From assembly GCA_029562045.1 (NCBI GenBank), contig JAKQWJ010000163.1:1-12430 (forward strand): 12,430 nucleotides of DNA, read 5' to 3'. This DNA is from Spirochaetota bacterium (GTDB lineage: Bacteria; Spirochaetota; Spirochaetia; DTKZ01). A program made the translations under genes and the position numbers. The notes under the pieces are model-generated. The model was given only the letters and a program-made list of their open reading frames with translations, did no database searches and was not told where the DNA came from. How positions within the stretch are numbered: position 1 is the first letter of the stretch; every line of letters starts with the position of its first letter. Below, piece by piece: positions 6,171-12,430 of the stretch.

Positions 6171-7937
6171 ATGCAGGCAGACACGGTTTTCGACCGCCTG
6201 GTCATGGATCTTTCCCGGGAGGACAGACGAAGGATGCTGGAGAAAATCGGGGACCTTTTCTCCGAATCTCTGGAGCCTCTGGCCGACGACGAGACGGACA
6301 CCCCGATGCTGGATCTGGAGCGGGCGTTTCAGCGGCAGGGGCTGCTGGTGAAGATCCTCATTTTTCTCAAGACCTTTTTTTCCGGCCGGTCTCGGGAGGA
6401 TGTTCTGATGGAACGCCTCCTGGCTGATGTCGCCCGGGACGTGAACCGCCGGCGCCCGGGACTTCTGGACCCTGCCCGGTCTTTGATCAACTCTCCCTTC
6501 GCCGATGAGCTGAAGGCCCTGAAGGGGGCGGTCGCGGTTTTTATTCCCGCCCTCAACAGAATCGCCGCCAATCAGAGGGCCGAGTTCAACGCCTTTCTGG
6601 CGGGTCTCGAGATGGAGGAGATCCAGAGCCGGCTGCTGGAGGAGACCGACCCGCGCCGCATCATGGAGAAATTCCGGTCCCAAACGGACTCCGGTTTTCC
6701 CGGGGCCGGCAGAAATTCCATGCCCTCCACGACGGAATTGACGGATCTGGAGTTGAAAAGGATGATGGAAAACGGTCTCGAGAACGTGATGCAGTTCCTT
6801 CCCGGGGAGGGAAAAGCCGCCATGTACCGGAACATGAAGCTTCTGCACAGTCTTCAGACCCTGGCCACCTACCCCTTCGACAGGGTAATCGGGGCCTTCG
6901 GTTCCGAACCGGAGCTTTCCACCAGCGCGGCGCCCATCAAACGCATCACGGATCACGTGATACGTCTGGCGGAGATCATGCACAGCTTGAAGGGCGCCCC
7001 TTCCCGGTTTCTCCTCCAGGGGATGTTTCTTTTTCTCAACGAGGAGAAAAGGGGCAGGGCGGGATACGATCCGGCGGAAGAGTTGGACCGTCAGATAAAG
7101 GCGACGAACAAGGCCCTGGCAAAAATCAGGAGCCTCAACAAAACCTTTCCCTTCGTGCCTCTGGCACGGTATGTGTCGGGCGACATCAATTACGTCTGCG
7201 CCGACACCGGCGGCGGGGAGGACTGGTTTACCCTGCTGCGGCAATTCTGGCGCGGCCGCATCGATCTGCTCCATCAGGCCTTTGCCCGGGAGCGAAAAAG
7301 GTCCGAACTGCTGGAGGAAATCCGCCGCGCCCTGGAACCGGCGCCCTTTTCCGATGTCGGCCATTATGCGGTCCCCGACGGCGACGGGCGGAGACCGGGA
7401 ACCTATCGGCTCACCCTGGGATTTCTGAAGACTTTTTTCACCCTGATATTTCCTCCCGAGTTCAACCGTTACCTGAAAGTCCTTCTCGTCGAGGGGGAGT
7501 TCTACAAAGGCGACAACAGGCAGGAGTTCACCGAAGCGTACAGCCTTCTATTGAAGGCGGGAGAAAACCTGGAGCTTTTCGAGAACAGGTTTCAACCCGG
7601 AGGCGAATTCCAGAAGACTCTGCAGAGCATCGAGGAAGACCCGCTCTCCGACATCGTCAGAAAACGGAAGATCGAGACGGCGATGGCGGACATGGATCGG
7701 GAAGCGGAATCCATGATCCAGGATGTCCGGAAGGGGTTCACGATCTTGAGCAAGATTCTGGGGGGCATCCTGTACGGAGAGATCGGAGGCCGCTACGACA
7801 CCCTGTCCAATCTCGGCTATCTCGGGGGAAGGGCGAACAGGAGTTTCATGAAAGCTCTGGACAATATATTCAGGCGTTCCAAAACCTTCGGCGCTCTGGT
7901 GGAGAAGGCTTTTCTCGTGGAAGGAGAGGGCAGGTAA
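6171..7937 (+). CDS. DUF5312-like spirochaetal protein of unknown function
   Basis: The 588-residue product has no signal peptide and no convincing membrane segment; it looks cytosolic and mostly helical. The start (DRLVMDLSREDRRRMLEKIG) and overall make-up match what I remember of DUF5312, a family known mainly from spirochaetes. I see no catalytic motif and propose no reaction. A longer reading from TTG at 6138 would run through the perfect TATAAT at 6159-6164, so ATG 6171 is preferred. That ATG has no Shine-Dalgarno sequence and coincides with the predicted transcription start, suggesting a leaderless message; internal ATGs at 6204 and 6234 are fallback starts. argS follows after 56 bp with no clear terminator, so the two are probably co-transcribed. 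Coding is certain from the long open frame with GC-rich third positions; the family name is moderate. Confidence 0.75.
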   Translation: MQADTVFDRLVMDLSREDRRRMLEKIGDLFSESLEPLADDETDTPMLDLERAFQRQGLLVKILIFLKTFFSGRSREDVLMERLLADVARDVNRRRPGLLDPARSLINSPFADELKALKGAVAVFIPALNRIAANQRAEFNAFLAGLEMEEIQSRLLEETDPRRIMEKFRSQTDSGFPGAGRNSMPSTTELTDLELKRMMENGLENVMQFLPGEGKAAMYRNMKLLHSLQTLATYPFDRVIGAFGSEPELSTSAAPIKRITDHVIRLAEIMHSLKGAPSRFLLQGMFLFLNEEKRGRAGYDPAEELDRQIKATNKALAKIRSLNKTFPFVPLARYVSGDINYVCADTGGGEDWFTLLRQFWRGRIDLLHQAFARERKRSELLEEIRRALEPAPFSDVGHYAVPDGDGRRPGTYRLTLGFLKTFFTLIFPPEFNRYLKVLLVEGEFYKGDNRQEFTEAYSLLLKAGENLELFENRFQPGGEFQKTLQSIEEDPLSDIVRKRKIETAMADMDREAESMIQDVRKGFTILSKILGGILYGEIGGRYDTLSNLGYLGGRANRSFMKALDNIFRRSKTFGALVEKAFLVEGEGR

Positions 7938-7993
7938 GGCGCGCTGGACGAAGCCGGGAAAAGCGGGTACATATCCCATAAGGAATCTGCAGA

Positions 7994-9754
7994 ATGAAAA
8001 ACTATCGACGCTCCTGGAAGGACGCGGTGTTCTCCGCCGTGGAGAGCATGGCAGCGAAAAAAGGCCTTGACACCGGGATCGACCCCGATCTGGTTGTGAT
8101 GGAAACCCCGCCGCGGCCTGACCTGGGGGACATGGCCGTGCCGCTTTTTCCCTTCGCCAAACTGTTCAAATCCCCGCCGGCGAAAATCGGCGAGGAACTC
8201 CGGGCCGAACTGGAGCCCTTCGCCGCCCGGCGGGGCGGGGAACTCGTCCCGGCGGGGCCCTACCTGAATATCCGGCTTCTCCGGCCCGGGGTGGCGGGGG
8301 ATATCCTGCGGAGCGCCGCCGCGCAGGGAGACTCCTACGGCCGGGGCGACGCGCTGGCAGGGCGGAAAATCATGGTGGAGTTTTCCAGCCCCAACACCAA
8401 CAAGCCTCTGCATCTGGGGCACCTGCGCAACGATGCCCTGGGGGAAAGCGTGGCTCGGATTCTCCGGGCCGCCGGGGCGGAGGTCCGGACCGTCAACCTG
8501 ATAAACGACCGGGGTGTCCACATCTGCAAGTCCATGCTGGCCTATCGGGAACTGGGGGGCGGGAGGACTCCGGAGGACGAGAAGCTCAAATCCGACCATT
8601 TCGTGGGAAAATACTACGTGCTGTACAACGAAATGGAAAAAAAAGACCCCACGGCGGAGGAGCGGGCCCGGGAACTTCTGCGGCGATGGGAGCTGGGGGA
8701 CCCGGAGGTGAAGGCCCTGTGGGAAAAGATGAACCGCTGGGCCATCGAGGGTATAAAGGACACCTACGCCAGAACGGGCATCCATTTCGACCGCTTTTAC
8801 TTCGAAAGTCAGGTCTATCTGAAGGGTCGGGAGGAGGTCCTGGAGGGGCTGGCCCGGGGAATCTTCACCCGGGACGCCGATGGGTCGATCTGGGTTGATC
8901 TGACCCATCAGGGGCTGGACCGGAAAGTCCTGCTGCGCAGCGACGGGACCTCCCTCTACCTGACCCAGGACATCGGAACCGCGATCTCCCGGCACGGGGA
9001 CTGGCCCTTCGACCGGCACCTGTATGTGGTCGCCTCGGAGCAGAACTACCACTTCGCGGTGCTGTTTCACGTCCTCCGCCTCCTGGGACACGAGTGGGCG
9101 GCCAACCTGCACCATCTGTCCTATGGAATGGTCAATCTGCCCGAGGGAAAGATGAAGTCCCGGGAGGGCACCGTGGTGGACGCGGACGATCTGCTCCAGG
9201 ACCTGGCAGAGATGGCGGCGGAGGAGATCCGGACCAAGGAGCGGGAGAGCGAGGTGGGCGACGTGGCCGAGACGGCGGAAAAAATCGCCCTGGGCGCCGT
9301 CCATTACTACCTTCTTCAAAGCGCCCCGTCCAAGGACATGGTTTTCAACCCCCGGGAATCCCTTTCCTTCACCGGAAACACCGGACCCTATCTGCAGTAC
9401 ACGGGCGCCAGAATCAGCAGCATGATGCGGAAGCGCGAAGGCATGCCGGAACTCCGGGAAAGGGCTTTTCGCCCCGAGCTTCTCCAGGGTGAGGAGGAGT
9501 GGGCCCTGGTCAAGCTCATCGGGGATTTTCCGGAAACGGTGGAGCAGGCCGCCCTGTCCTACAACCCCAGCTTTCTGACCGCCTTTCTCTACGAAACGGC
9601 GAAAACATTCAGCCGCTGGTATCACGACAACCCGATCCTGCATAACCGGGATCAGGATCTCAGCGCCGCCCGGGTGGAATTGTCCCGGGGGGTTCTGCAG
9701 GTGCTGAAAAACGGGATGGACCTTCTGAACATCCCGTTTCTGGAAAACATGTAG
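7994..9754 (+). CDS. argS: Arginyl-tRNA synthetase
   Basis: Charges tRNA-Arg with arginine, using ATP, in the cytosol. The 586-residue length is normal. An N-terminal tRNA-recognition region leads into the class I core with the HIGH-type motif HLGH at 140-143 within SSPNTNKPLHLGHLRND. The KMSKS-loop equivalent is KMKSR at 386-390 in LPEGKMKSREGTVVDADDLL. The C-terminal anticodon-binding (DALR) helices include GNTGPYLQYTGARISSM. The PNTNKP and KMKSREGTVV versions are those I associate with spirochaetes, Bacteroidetes and related bacteria. TAAGGA (7979-7984) nine bases before the ATG supports the start. It is the second gene after the DUF5312-like gene and is followed by a 248-bp gap with GC-rich repeats and no T-rich terminator. 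Confidence 0.97.
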   Translation: MKNYRRSWKDAVFSAVESMAAKKGLDTGIDPDLVVMETPPRPDLGDMAVPLFPFAKLFKSPPAKIGEELRAELEPFAARRGGELVPAGPYLNIRLLRPGVAGDILRSAAAQGDSYGRGDALAGRKIMVEFSSPNTNKPLHLGHLRNDALGESVARILRAAGAEVRTVNLINDRGVHICKSMLAYRELGGGRTPEDEKLKSDHFVGKYYVLYNEMEKKDPTAEERARELLRRWELGDPEVKALWEKMNRWAIEGIKDTYARTGIHFDRFYFESQVYLKGREEVLEGLARGIFTRDADGSIWVDLTHQGLDRKVLLRSDGTSLYLTQDIGTAISRHGDWPFDRHLYVVASEQNYHFAVLFHVLRLLGHEWAANLHHLSYGMVNLPEGKMKSREGTVVDADDLLQDLAEMAAEEIRTKERESEVGDVAETAEKIALGAVHYYLLQSAPSKDMVFNPRESLSFTGNTGPYLQYTGARISSMMRKREGMPELRERAFRPELLQGEEEWALVKLIGDFPETVEQAALSYNPSFLTAFLYETAKTFSRWYHDNPILHNRDQDLSAARVELSRGVLQVLKNGMDLLNIPFLENM

Positions 9755-9785
9755 CCCCGGCGGCGGAAGCGGGGACCGGGGAGCG

Positions 9786-9928
9786 CCCCTGCGCCGGCCC
9801 CTGCGCCGGCCCCCGGAAGCGCCGGCCCCCGGAAGCGCCGGCCTCTGCGCCCGCCCCTGCGCCCGCCCGGAAGCGCCCCTGCACCGGCCCGCTGGAGAGC
9901 CGGCCCCTGCGCCCGCCCGGAATGCGGG
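9786..9928. repeat. GC-rich 12/16-bp tandem repeat block between argS and rplU
   Basis: CCCCTGCGCCGG is repeated in tandem at 9786-9797 and 9798-9809; CCCCCGGAAGCGCCGG at 9810-9825 and 9826-9841; then come 12-bp variants at 9842-9853, 9854-9865 and 9904-9915 (CCCCTGCGCCCG type), with degenerate GGAAGCG and CACCGG units between. The units recur in mixed order, as in a decaying minisatellite. GCCGGC-containing units could form strong hairpins, perhaps acting as the argS terminator, but no U-run follows. No gene is supported here: antisense frames are low-complexity Gly/Ala/Arg. Confidence 0.8.
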
Positions 9929-9937
9929 CCCCCGCCC

Positions 9938-9966
9938 TTGACGCTCCGGGGGAATCATGGTATAGA
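9938..9966 (+). promoter_or_regulatory. Promoter of the rplU-prp-rpmA-obgE-nadD operon
   Basis: TTGACG (9938-9943), a 17-bp spacer and TATAGA (9961-9966) form a near-consensus sigma-70 promoter. Transcription would begin near 9973, leaving a leader of about 30 bases before rplU. Confidence 0.75.
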
Positions 9967-10002
9967 AAACCTTGCTGTAAACCAAGGCTGGAGTCGCATA
10001 AC

Positions 10003-10317
10003 ATGTACGCACTGATAGAAATCAAGGGAAAGCAATACAAGGCGGAAAAAGGCGGCCTTCTCAAAGTCGACAGGTTCGTGGAAGCCAAGGGTTCGTCCCT
10101 GGAACTGGGAAGCATTCTCCTGGTGGGAGGAACCTCCGGTGTCCGGGTGGGCTCTCCCTACGTGGAAGGGGTCACCGTCAAGGCCACCGTGGAAGACCAT
10201 ATCCGGGGCGACAAGATCATCGGTTTCAAATACAAAAGACGGAAGGGTTACCGCCGCAACTGGGGTCATCGGCAGGATTACACGATCCTGAAAGTCGAGG
10301 ACATTCCCGGGGCATGA
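10003..10317 (+). CDS. rplU: 50S ribosomal protein L21
   Basis: An rRNA-binding protein of the large ribosomal subunit. The 104 residues match the usual length of about 103. It begins MYALIEIKGKQYKAEKG and carries the L21 signature near the end, KYKRRKGYRRNWGHRQDYT. An upstream in-frame ATG at 9922 was rejected because that reading runs through the promoter at 9938-9966. GGAG at 9990-9993 lies nine bases before ATG 10003. It is the first gene of the operon; prp begins 4 bp after its stop, so the two are translationally close. Confidence 0.97.
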   Translation: MYALIEIKGKQYKAEKGGLLKVDRFVEAKGSSLELGSILLVGGTSGVRVGSPYVEGVTVKATVEDHIRGDKIIGFKYKRRKGYRRNWGHRQDYTILKVEDIPGA

Positions 10318-10321
10318 GGTG

Positions 10322-10651
10322 ATGATCCGCGTCTCGATCCGGGTGGACGGGACGGGCTGCCTGCGGCGGCTCGAAGCGGAGGGGCATTCCCTCACCGGGG
10401 GGCGGGATTTCAGCCCCTCCTGCGCGGCGGCCTCGGCGCTGCTTCGCACGGCGGCGGAGATCATCTCCGCCGAGGACGGGGTCGAGACCCGGGTATCCCT
10501 CCCCGACGAGGGACGGATGCTCCTCGAAACCGGGGCGGTCCCGGCGGAGAGGGTTGACAGGTTTCGGGGTATTACGGATTTCCTCGCCTGCGGCCTTCTG
10601 AGGCTGGAAAGGGAGGACCCCGGGAGTCTGCGGGTTGCGATAGTCGAATAG
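10322..10651 (+). CDS. prp: Ribosomal-processing cysteine protease Prp (YsxB/DUF464)
   Basis: A 109-residue member of the family encoded between L21 and L27. In Staphylococcus aureus Prp removes an N-terminal extension from L27, an essential step. From ATG 10322 the catalytic pair falls at H22 (AEGHS) and C34 (SPSCAAASAL), the numbering known for the S. aureus enzyme; this favours ATG over the GTG at 10319. It begins 4 bp after rplU and ends 21 bp before rpmA. The oddity is that the neighbouring L27 starts MAHKKGGG without any extension, so the usual substrate site is missing and the real target here is unknown. The family call is firm from motif and position; the activity is inferred. Confidence 0.9.
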   Translation: MIRVSIRVDGTGCLRRLEAEGHSLTGGRDFSPSCAAASALLRTAAEIISAEDGVETRVSLPDEGRMLLETGAVPAERVDRFRGITDFLACGLLRLEREDPGSLRVAIVE

Positions 10652-10672
10652 AAAGAAAGGGAGAAATCGGTC

Positions 10673-10927
10673 ATGGCACATAAGAAAGGCGGAGGAAGTT
10701 CCAAGAACGGGCGGGATTCCATCGGGCGGCGTCTGGGGGTGAAGCGCTACGGCAACCAGATCGTCAACGCCGGGGAAATTCTCGTTCGGCAGCGGGGAAC
10801 CCTCTTTCACCCCGGCATCAACGTGGGGAAGGGGAAGGACGATACCCTCTACGCCAAGAAAGAAGGCCGGGTGGTTTTCAAAACCCTTCGCGGGAAAAAG
10901 GTAGTCACCATAGACCCTGCGGTGTAA
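10673..10927 (+). CDS. rpmA: 50S ribosomal protein L27
   Basis: A large-subunit protein whose N-terminal tail reaches toward the peptidyl-transferase centre. The 84 residues are the normal mature length, with the L27 signature MAHKKGGGSSKNGRDS at the start and GVKRYGNQIVNAGEILVRQRG following. AGGGAG (10658-10663) is nine bases upstream. In the same frame a TAG at 10649-10651 lies before the ATG with no other start between, so an extended, Prp-cleavable form (as in Firmicutes) is excluded here. Confidence 0.98.
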   Translation: MAHKKGGGSSKNGRDSIGRRLGVKRYGNQIVNAGEILVRQRGTLFHPGINVGKGKDDTLYAKKEGRVVFKTLRGKKVVTIDPAV

Positions 10928-10939
10928 CCGGAAATCTCC

Positions 10940-11944
10940 GTGCGGAGCTTCGTCGACGAAGTCATCCTCCAGGTCGCATCCGGTTCCGGTGGAAGCGGAT
11001 GCGTTTCTTTTCGGCGGGAGAAGTATGTTCCCCGGGGGGGCCCCGACGGGGGCGACGGCGGCCGGGGAGGGGATGTGGTTTTCGTCGTCCGGCGGAATCT
11101 GAAAACCCTCGCCCATCTGCGCCGCCGGAGGCTTCTGAAAGCCAGGAACGGAGCTCCCGGCGAGGGCCGCCAGAAGCAGGGGCGGGACGGGGAAAACCTC
11201 GAGATCCCGGTGCCTCCGGGAACGATGGTCCGGGATGCCGAGACGGGGGAACTCCTCCATGACTTCCCCGGGGAGGGGGAGGAATGGGTTTTCCTCCGGG
11301 GAGGAGCCGGCGGAAAGGGGAACACCCATTTCAAATCCTCCCGGGTGCAGGCCCCCCGTTTCGCCCAGCCCGGAAAGCCCGGGGCCGAAGCCACCCTTCG
11401 GGTGGAAATGAACATCATCGCCGACATCGGTTTCGTCGGTTTTCCCAACGCCGGGAAGTCCAGCCTGCTGCGCGCCCTTTCCAGGGCCCGCCCGGAGGTG
11501 GCGGATTACCCCTTCACCACGAAAATCCCCCATCTGGGCGTTCTGCGCCGGGGAGACATGGACCTGGTGCTGGCGGACATCCCGGGCATCATCCAGGGGG
11601 CTTCCCGGGGGGCGGGTCTGGGCCACAAGTTTCTCAAACACATTTCCCGGACCACGGGCCTGGCCTTCCTCGTCGATCTGGCGGACGCGACCTGGGAAAC
11701 CGCCTTTCCGGTCCTATTGGAGGAGTTGCGGCGGTATTCGCCGGAGCTGGCGGACAAACGCCGGATCCTGGTTGCCACCAAACTGGATATGGAGGAGGCG
11801 GAACGGAACCTCCCGCGTTTTCTCGGCATGTTCCCGGGAGAAAAGATCTTCGGGGTGTCCGTCTTCAGCCGGAAAGGGCTGGAGGAGCTGAAGACCGCGT
11901 TCTTCGCCCTTGCCGGGACCCCCTCCGGGGGAGGCCTCCCATGA
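10940..11944 (+). CDS. obgE: Obg family GTPase, short form
   Basis: A GTP-binding factor for 50S assembly, also linked to stress signalling in other bacteria. The 334 residues contain the glycine-rich Obg fold (GSGGSGCVSFRREKYVPRGG, then GGDGGRGG). The GTPase domain shows G1 GFPNAGKSS (167-175), G2 YPFTTKIPHLG, G3 DIPG (213-216) and G4 TKLD (280-283), the last in place of the usual NKxD. The protein ends soon after the G domain, so the optional C-terminal OCT domain is lacking. The GTG start at 10940 is 12 bp after rpmA with only a weak GGAA upstream; it is chosen because the family's conserved start (FVDEV) follows at once. Its stop overlaps the nadD start (ATGA), suggesting translational coupling. 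Confidence 0.95.
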   Translation: MRSFVDEVILQVASGSGGSGCVSFRREKYVPRGGPDGGDGGRGGDVVFVVRRNLKTLAHLRRRRLLKARNGAPGEGRQKQGRDGENLEIPVPPGTMVRDAETGELLHDFPGEGEEWVFLRGGAGGKGNTHFKSSRVQAPRFAQPGKPGAEATLRVEMNIIADIGFVGFPNAGKSSLLRALSRARPEVADYPFTTKIPHLGVLRRGDMDLVLADIPGIIQGASRGAGLGHKFLKHISRTTGLAFLVDLADATWETAFPVLLEELRRYSPELADKRRILVATKLDMEEAERNLPRFLGMFPGEKIFGVSVFSRKGLEELKTAFFALAGTPSGGGLP

Positions 11945-12430
11945 GGATGGCGCTCCTGGGCGGCACCTTCAACCCCATCCACATGGGGCACCTTTTCATC
12001 GCCGAAGTGGTCCTGGTGTCCCTGGGTTACGACCGGATCGTGTTTGTGCCCTCCTTCCGGCCCGCCCACAAGGATGTCCTTCCCGGGGACGATCCGGAGC
12101 TGCGGCTGGAGATGGCCCGGATCGCCACCGCGGGACGCCGGGAGTTCATTGTCGAAGACTGCGAGATCCGGCGGCGGGGGACCTCCTACACCATGGACAC
12201 CATCGAGCACCTGGCCGCCCGGTACCCGGTGGAAGGAAAGATCGGCCTCATCATCGGTGACGATCTGGTGCCCGGTTTTCACACCTGGAAGATGGTGGAC
12301 AAGCTGCGGGAGGCCTGCCGGGTGCTCATCGCCCGGCGGCAATGGGAACAGGAGCTTCCCTTTTCGGGAGACCACGCGTACATCGACAACACAGTCCTGC
12401 GGATATCTTCTTCGGACATCCGCCGCAGGG
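11941..12430 (+). CDS. nadD: Nicotinate-nucleotide adenylyltransferase, 3'-partial
   Basis: Joins nicotinate mononucleotide to AMP from ATP to give deamido-NAD in NAD synthesis; cytosolic. The first 163 residues are present and the frame is open to the right edge. The nucleotidyltransferase motif GGTFNPIHMGH lies at 7-17, with IIGDD in mid-protein and the C-terminal ISSSDIR (155-161), equivalent to the usual ISST.IR. ATG 11941 overlaps the obgE stop by four bases and is preceded by GGGGGAGG (11927-11934) at a six-base spacing. Families of this size end roughly 30-40 residues further on. The S-S-S-D variant replaces the common S-S-T. Confidence 0.95.
   Translation, partial: MRMALLGGTFNPIHMGHLFIAEVVLVSLGYDRIVFVPSFRPAHKDVLPGDDPELRLEMARIATAGRREFIVEDCEIRRRGTSYTMDTIEHLAARYPVEGKIGLIIGDDLVPGFHTWKMVDKLREACRVLIARRQWEQELPFSGDHAYIDNTVLRISSSDIRRR

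Noticed and set aside
9786..9928. CRISPR array
   Set aside because: Units are 12-16 bp, directly adjacent and without unique spacers, and no cas genes are present.
9922..10002. Extended N-terminus for L21
   Set aside because: The extension would cover the -35 and -10 boxes, and L21 proteins begin at MYALIEIKGKQY.
7817..10012. 731-residue minus-strand ORF opposite argS and the repeat block
   Set aside because: It is a shadow of argS in a GC-rich genome; its start is low-complexity Gly/Ala/Arg made by the tandem repeats.
10226..11641. 471-residue minus-strand ORF across rplU-obgE
   Set aside because: It is antisense to five well-supported genes and shows no family motif.

Overview
The window looks like a GC-rich spirochaete chromosome carrying one end of an integrated element. 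The host assignment rests on gene order and family flavour: rplU, a Prp protease, rpmA, obgE and nadD in a row (the order I recall from Treponema), an ArgS with the PNTNKPLHLGH and KMKSR signatures, and next to argS a large protein resembling the spirochaete family DUF5312. I cannot name the genus.

Layout. Positions 1-3765 (+) are the 3' part of a giant multidomain polyvalent protein gene of the kind carried by phages and conjugative elements. It enters from the left edge and contains, in order, a WFGDW-type connector, a nuclease-like module, an ADP-ribosyltransferase-like module, a conserved module without a function I know, a MuF C-terminal-like module and a long coiled coil. Short [L/V/I]-x-[F/Y]-Q motifs sit at almost every module border. 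The gene stops 44 bp before a 40-bp 3' half of tRNA-Val(GAC) at 3810-3849, the expected scar of integration into a tRNA gene, followed by a terminator. Host sequence then resumes with a promoter, tRNA-Gln(CUG), tRNA-Glu(CUC) and a bidirectional terminator.

On the minus strand lies cimA, citramalate synthase, the first step of isoleucine synthesis from pyruvate. It is preceded by a textbook-looking attenuator: a 25-residue leader peptide with five Ile codons in a seven-codon stretch, then a GC-rich hairpin with eight U. Diverging from it on the plus strand are the DUF5312-like gene and argS, apparently sharing a palindromic -35 region with the cimA promoter.

Between argS and rplU is a GC-rich block of 12- and 16-bp tandem repeats, then a good sigma-70-type promoter and the tightly packed run rplU-prp-rpmA-obgE-nadD (nadD cut by the right edge). 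This run joins ribosomal proteins L21 and L27, a ribosome-linked protease, a ribosome-assembly GTPase and an NAD-synthesis enzyme. A notable mismatch is that prp has both catalytic residues but L27 lacks the N-terminal extension that Prp is known to remove.

Most interesting points: the repeated FQ motifs and nested toxin modules of the polyvalent protein, the isoleucine attenuator of cimA, the prp/L27 mismatch, and the overlapping divergent promoters with near-zero 5' leaders.
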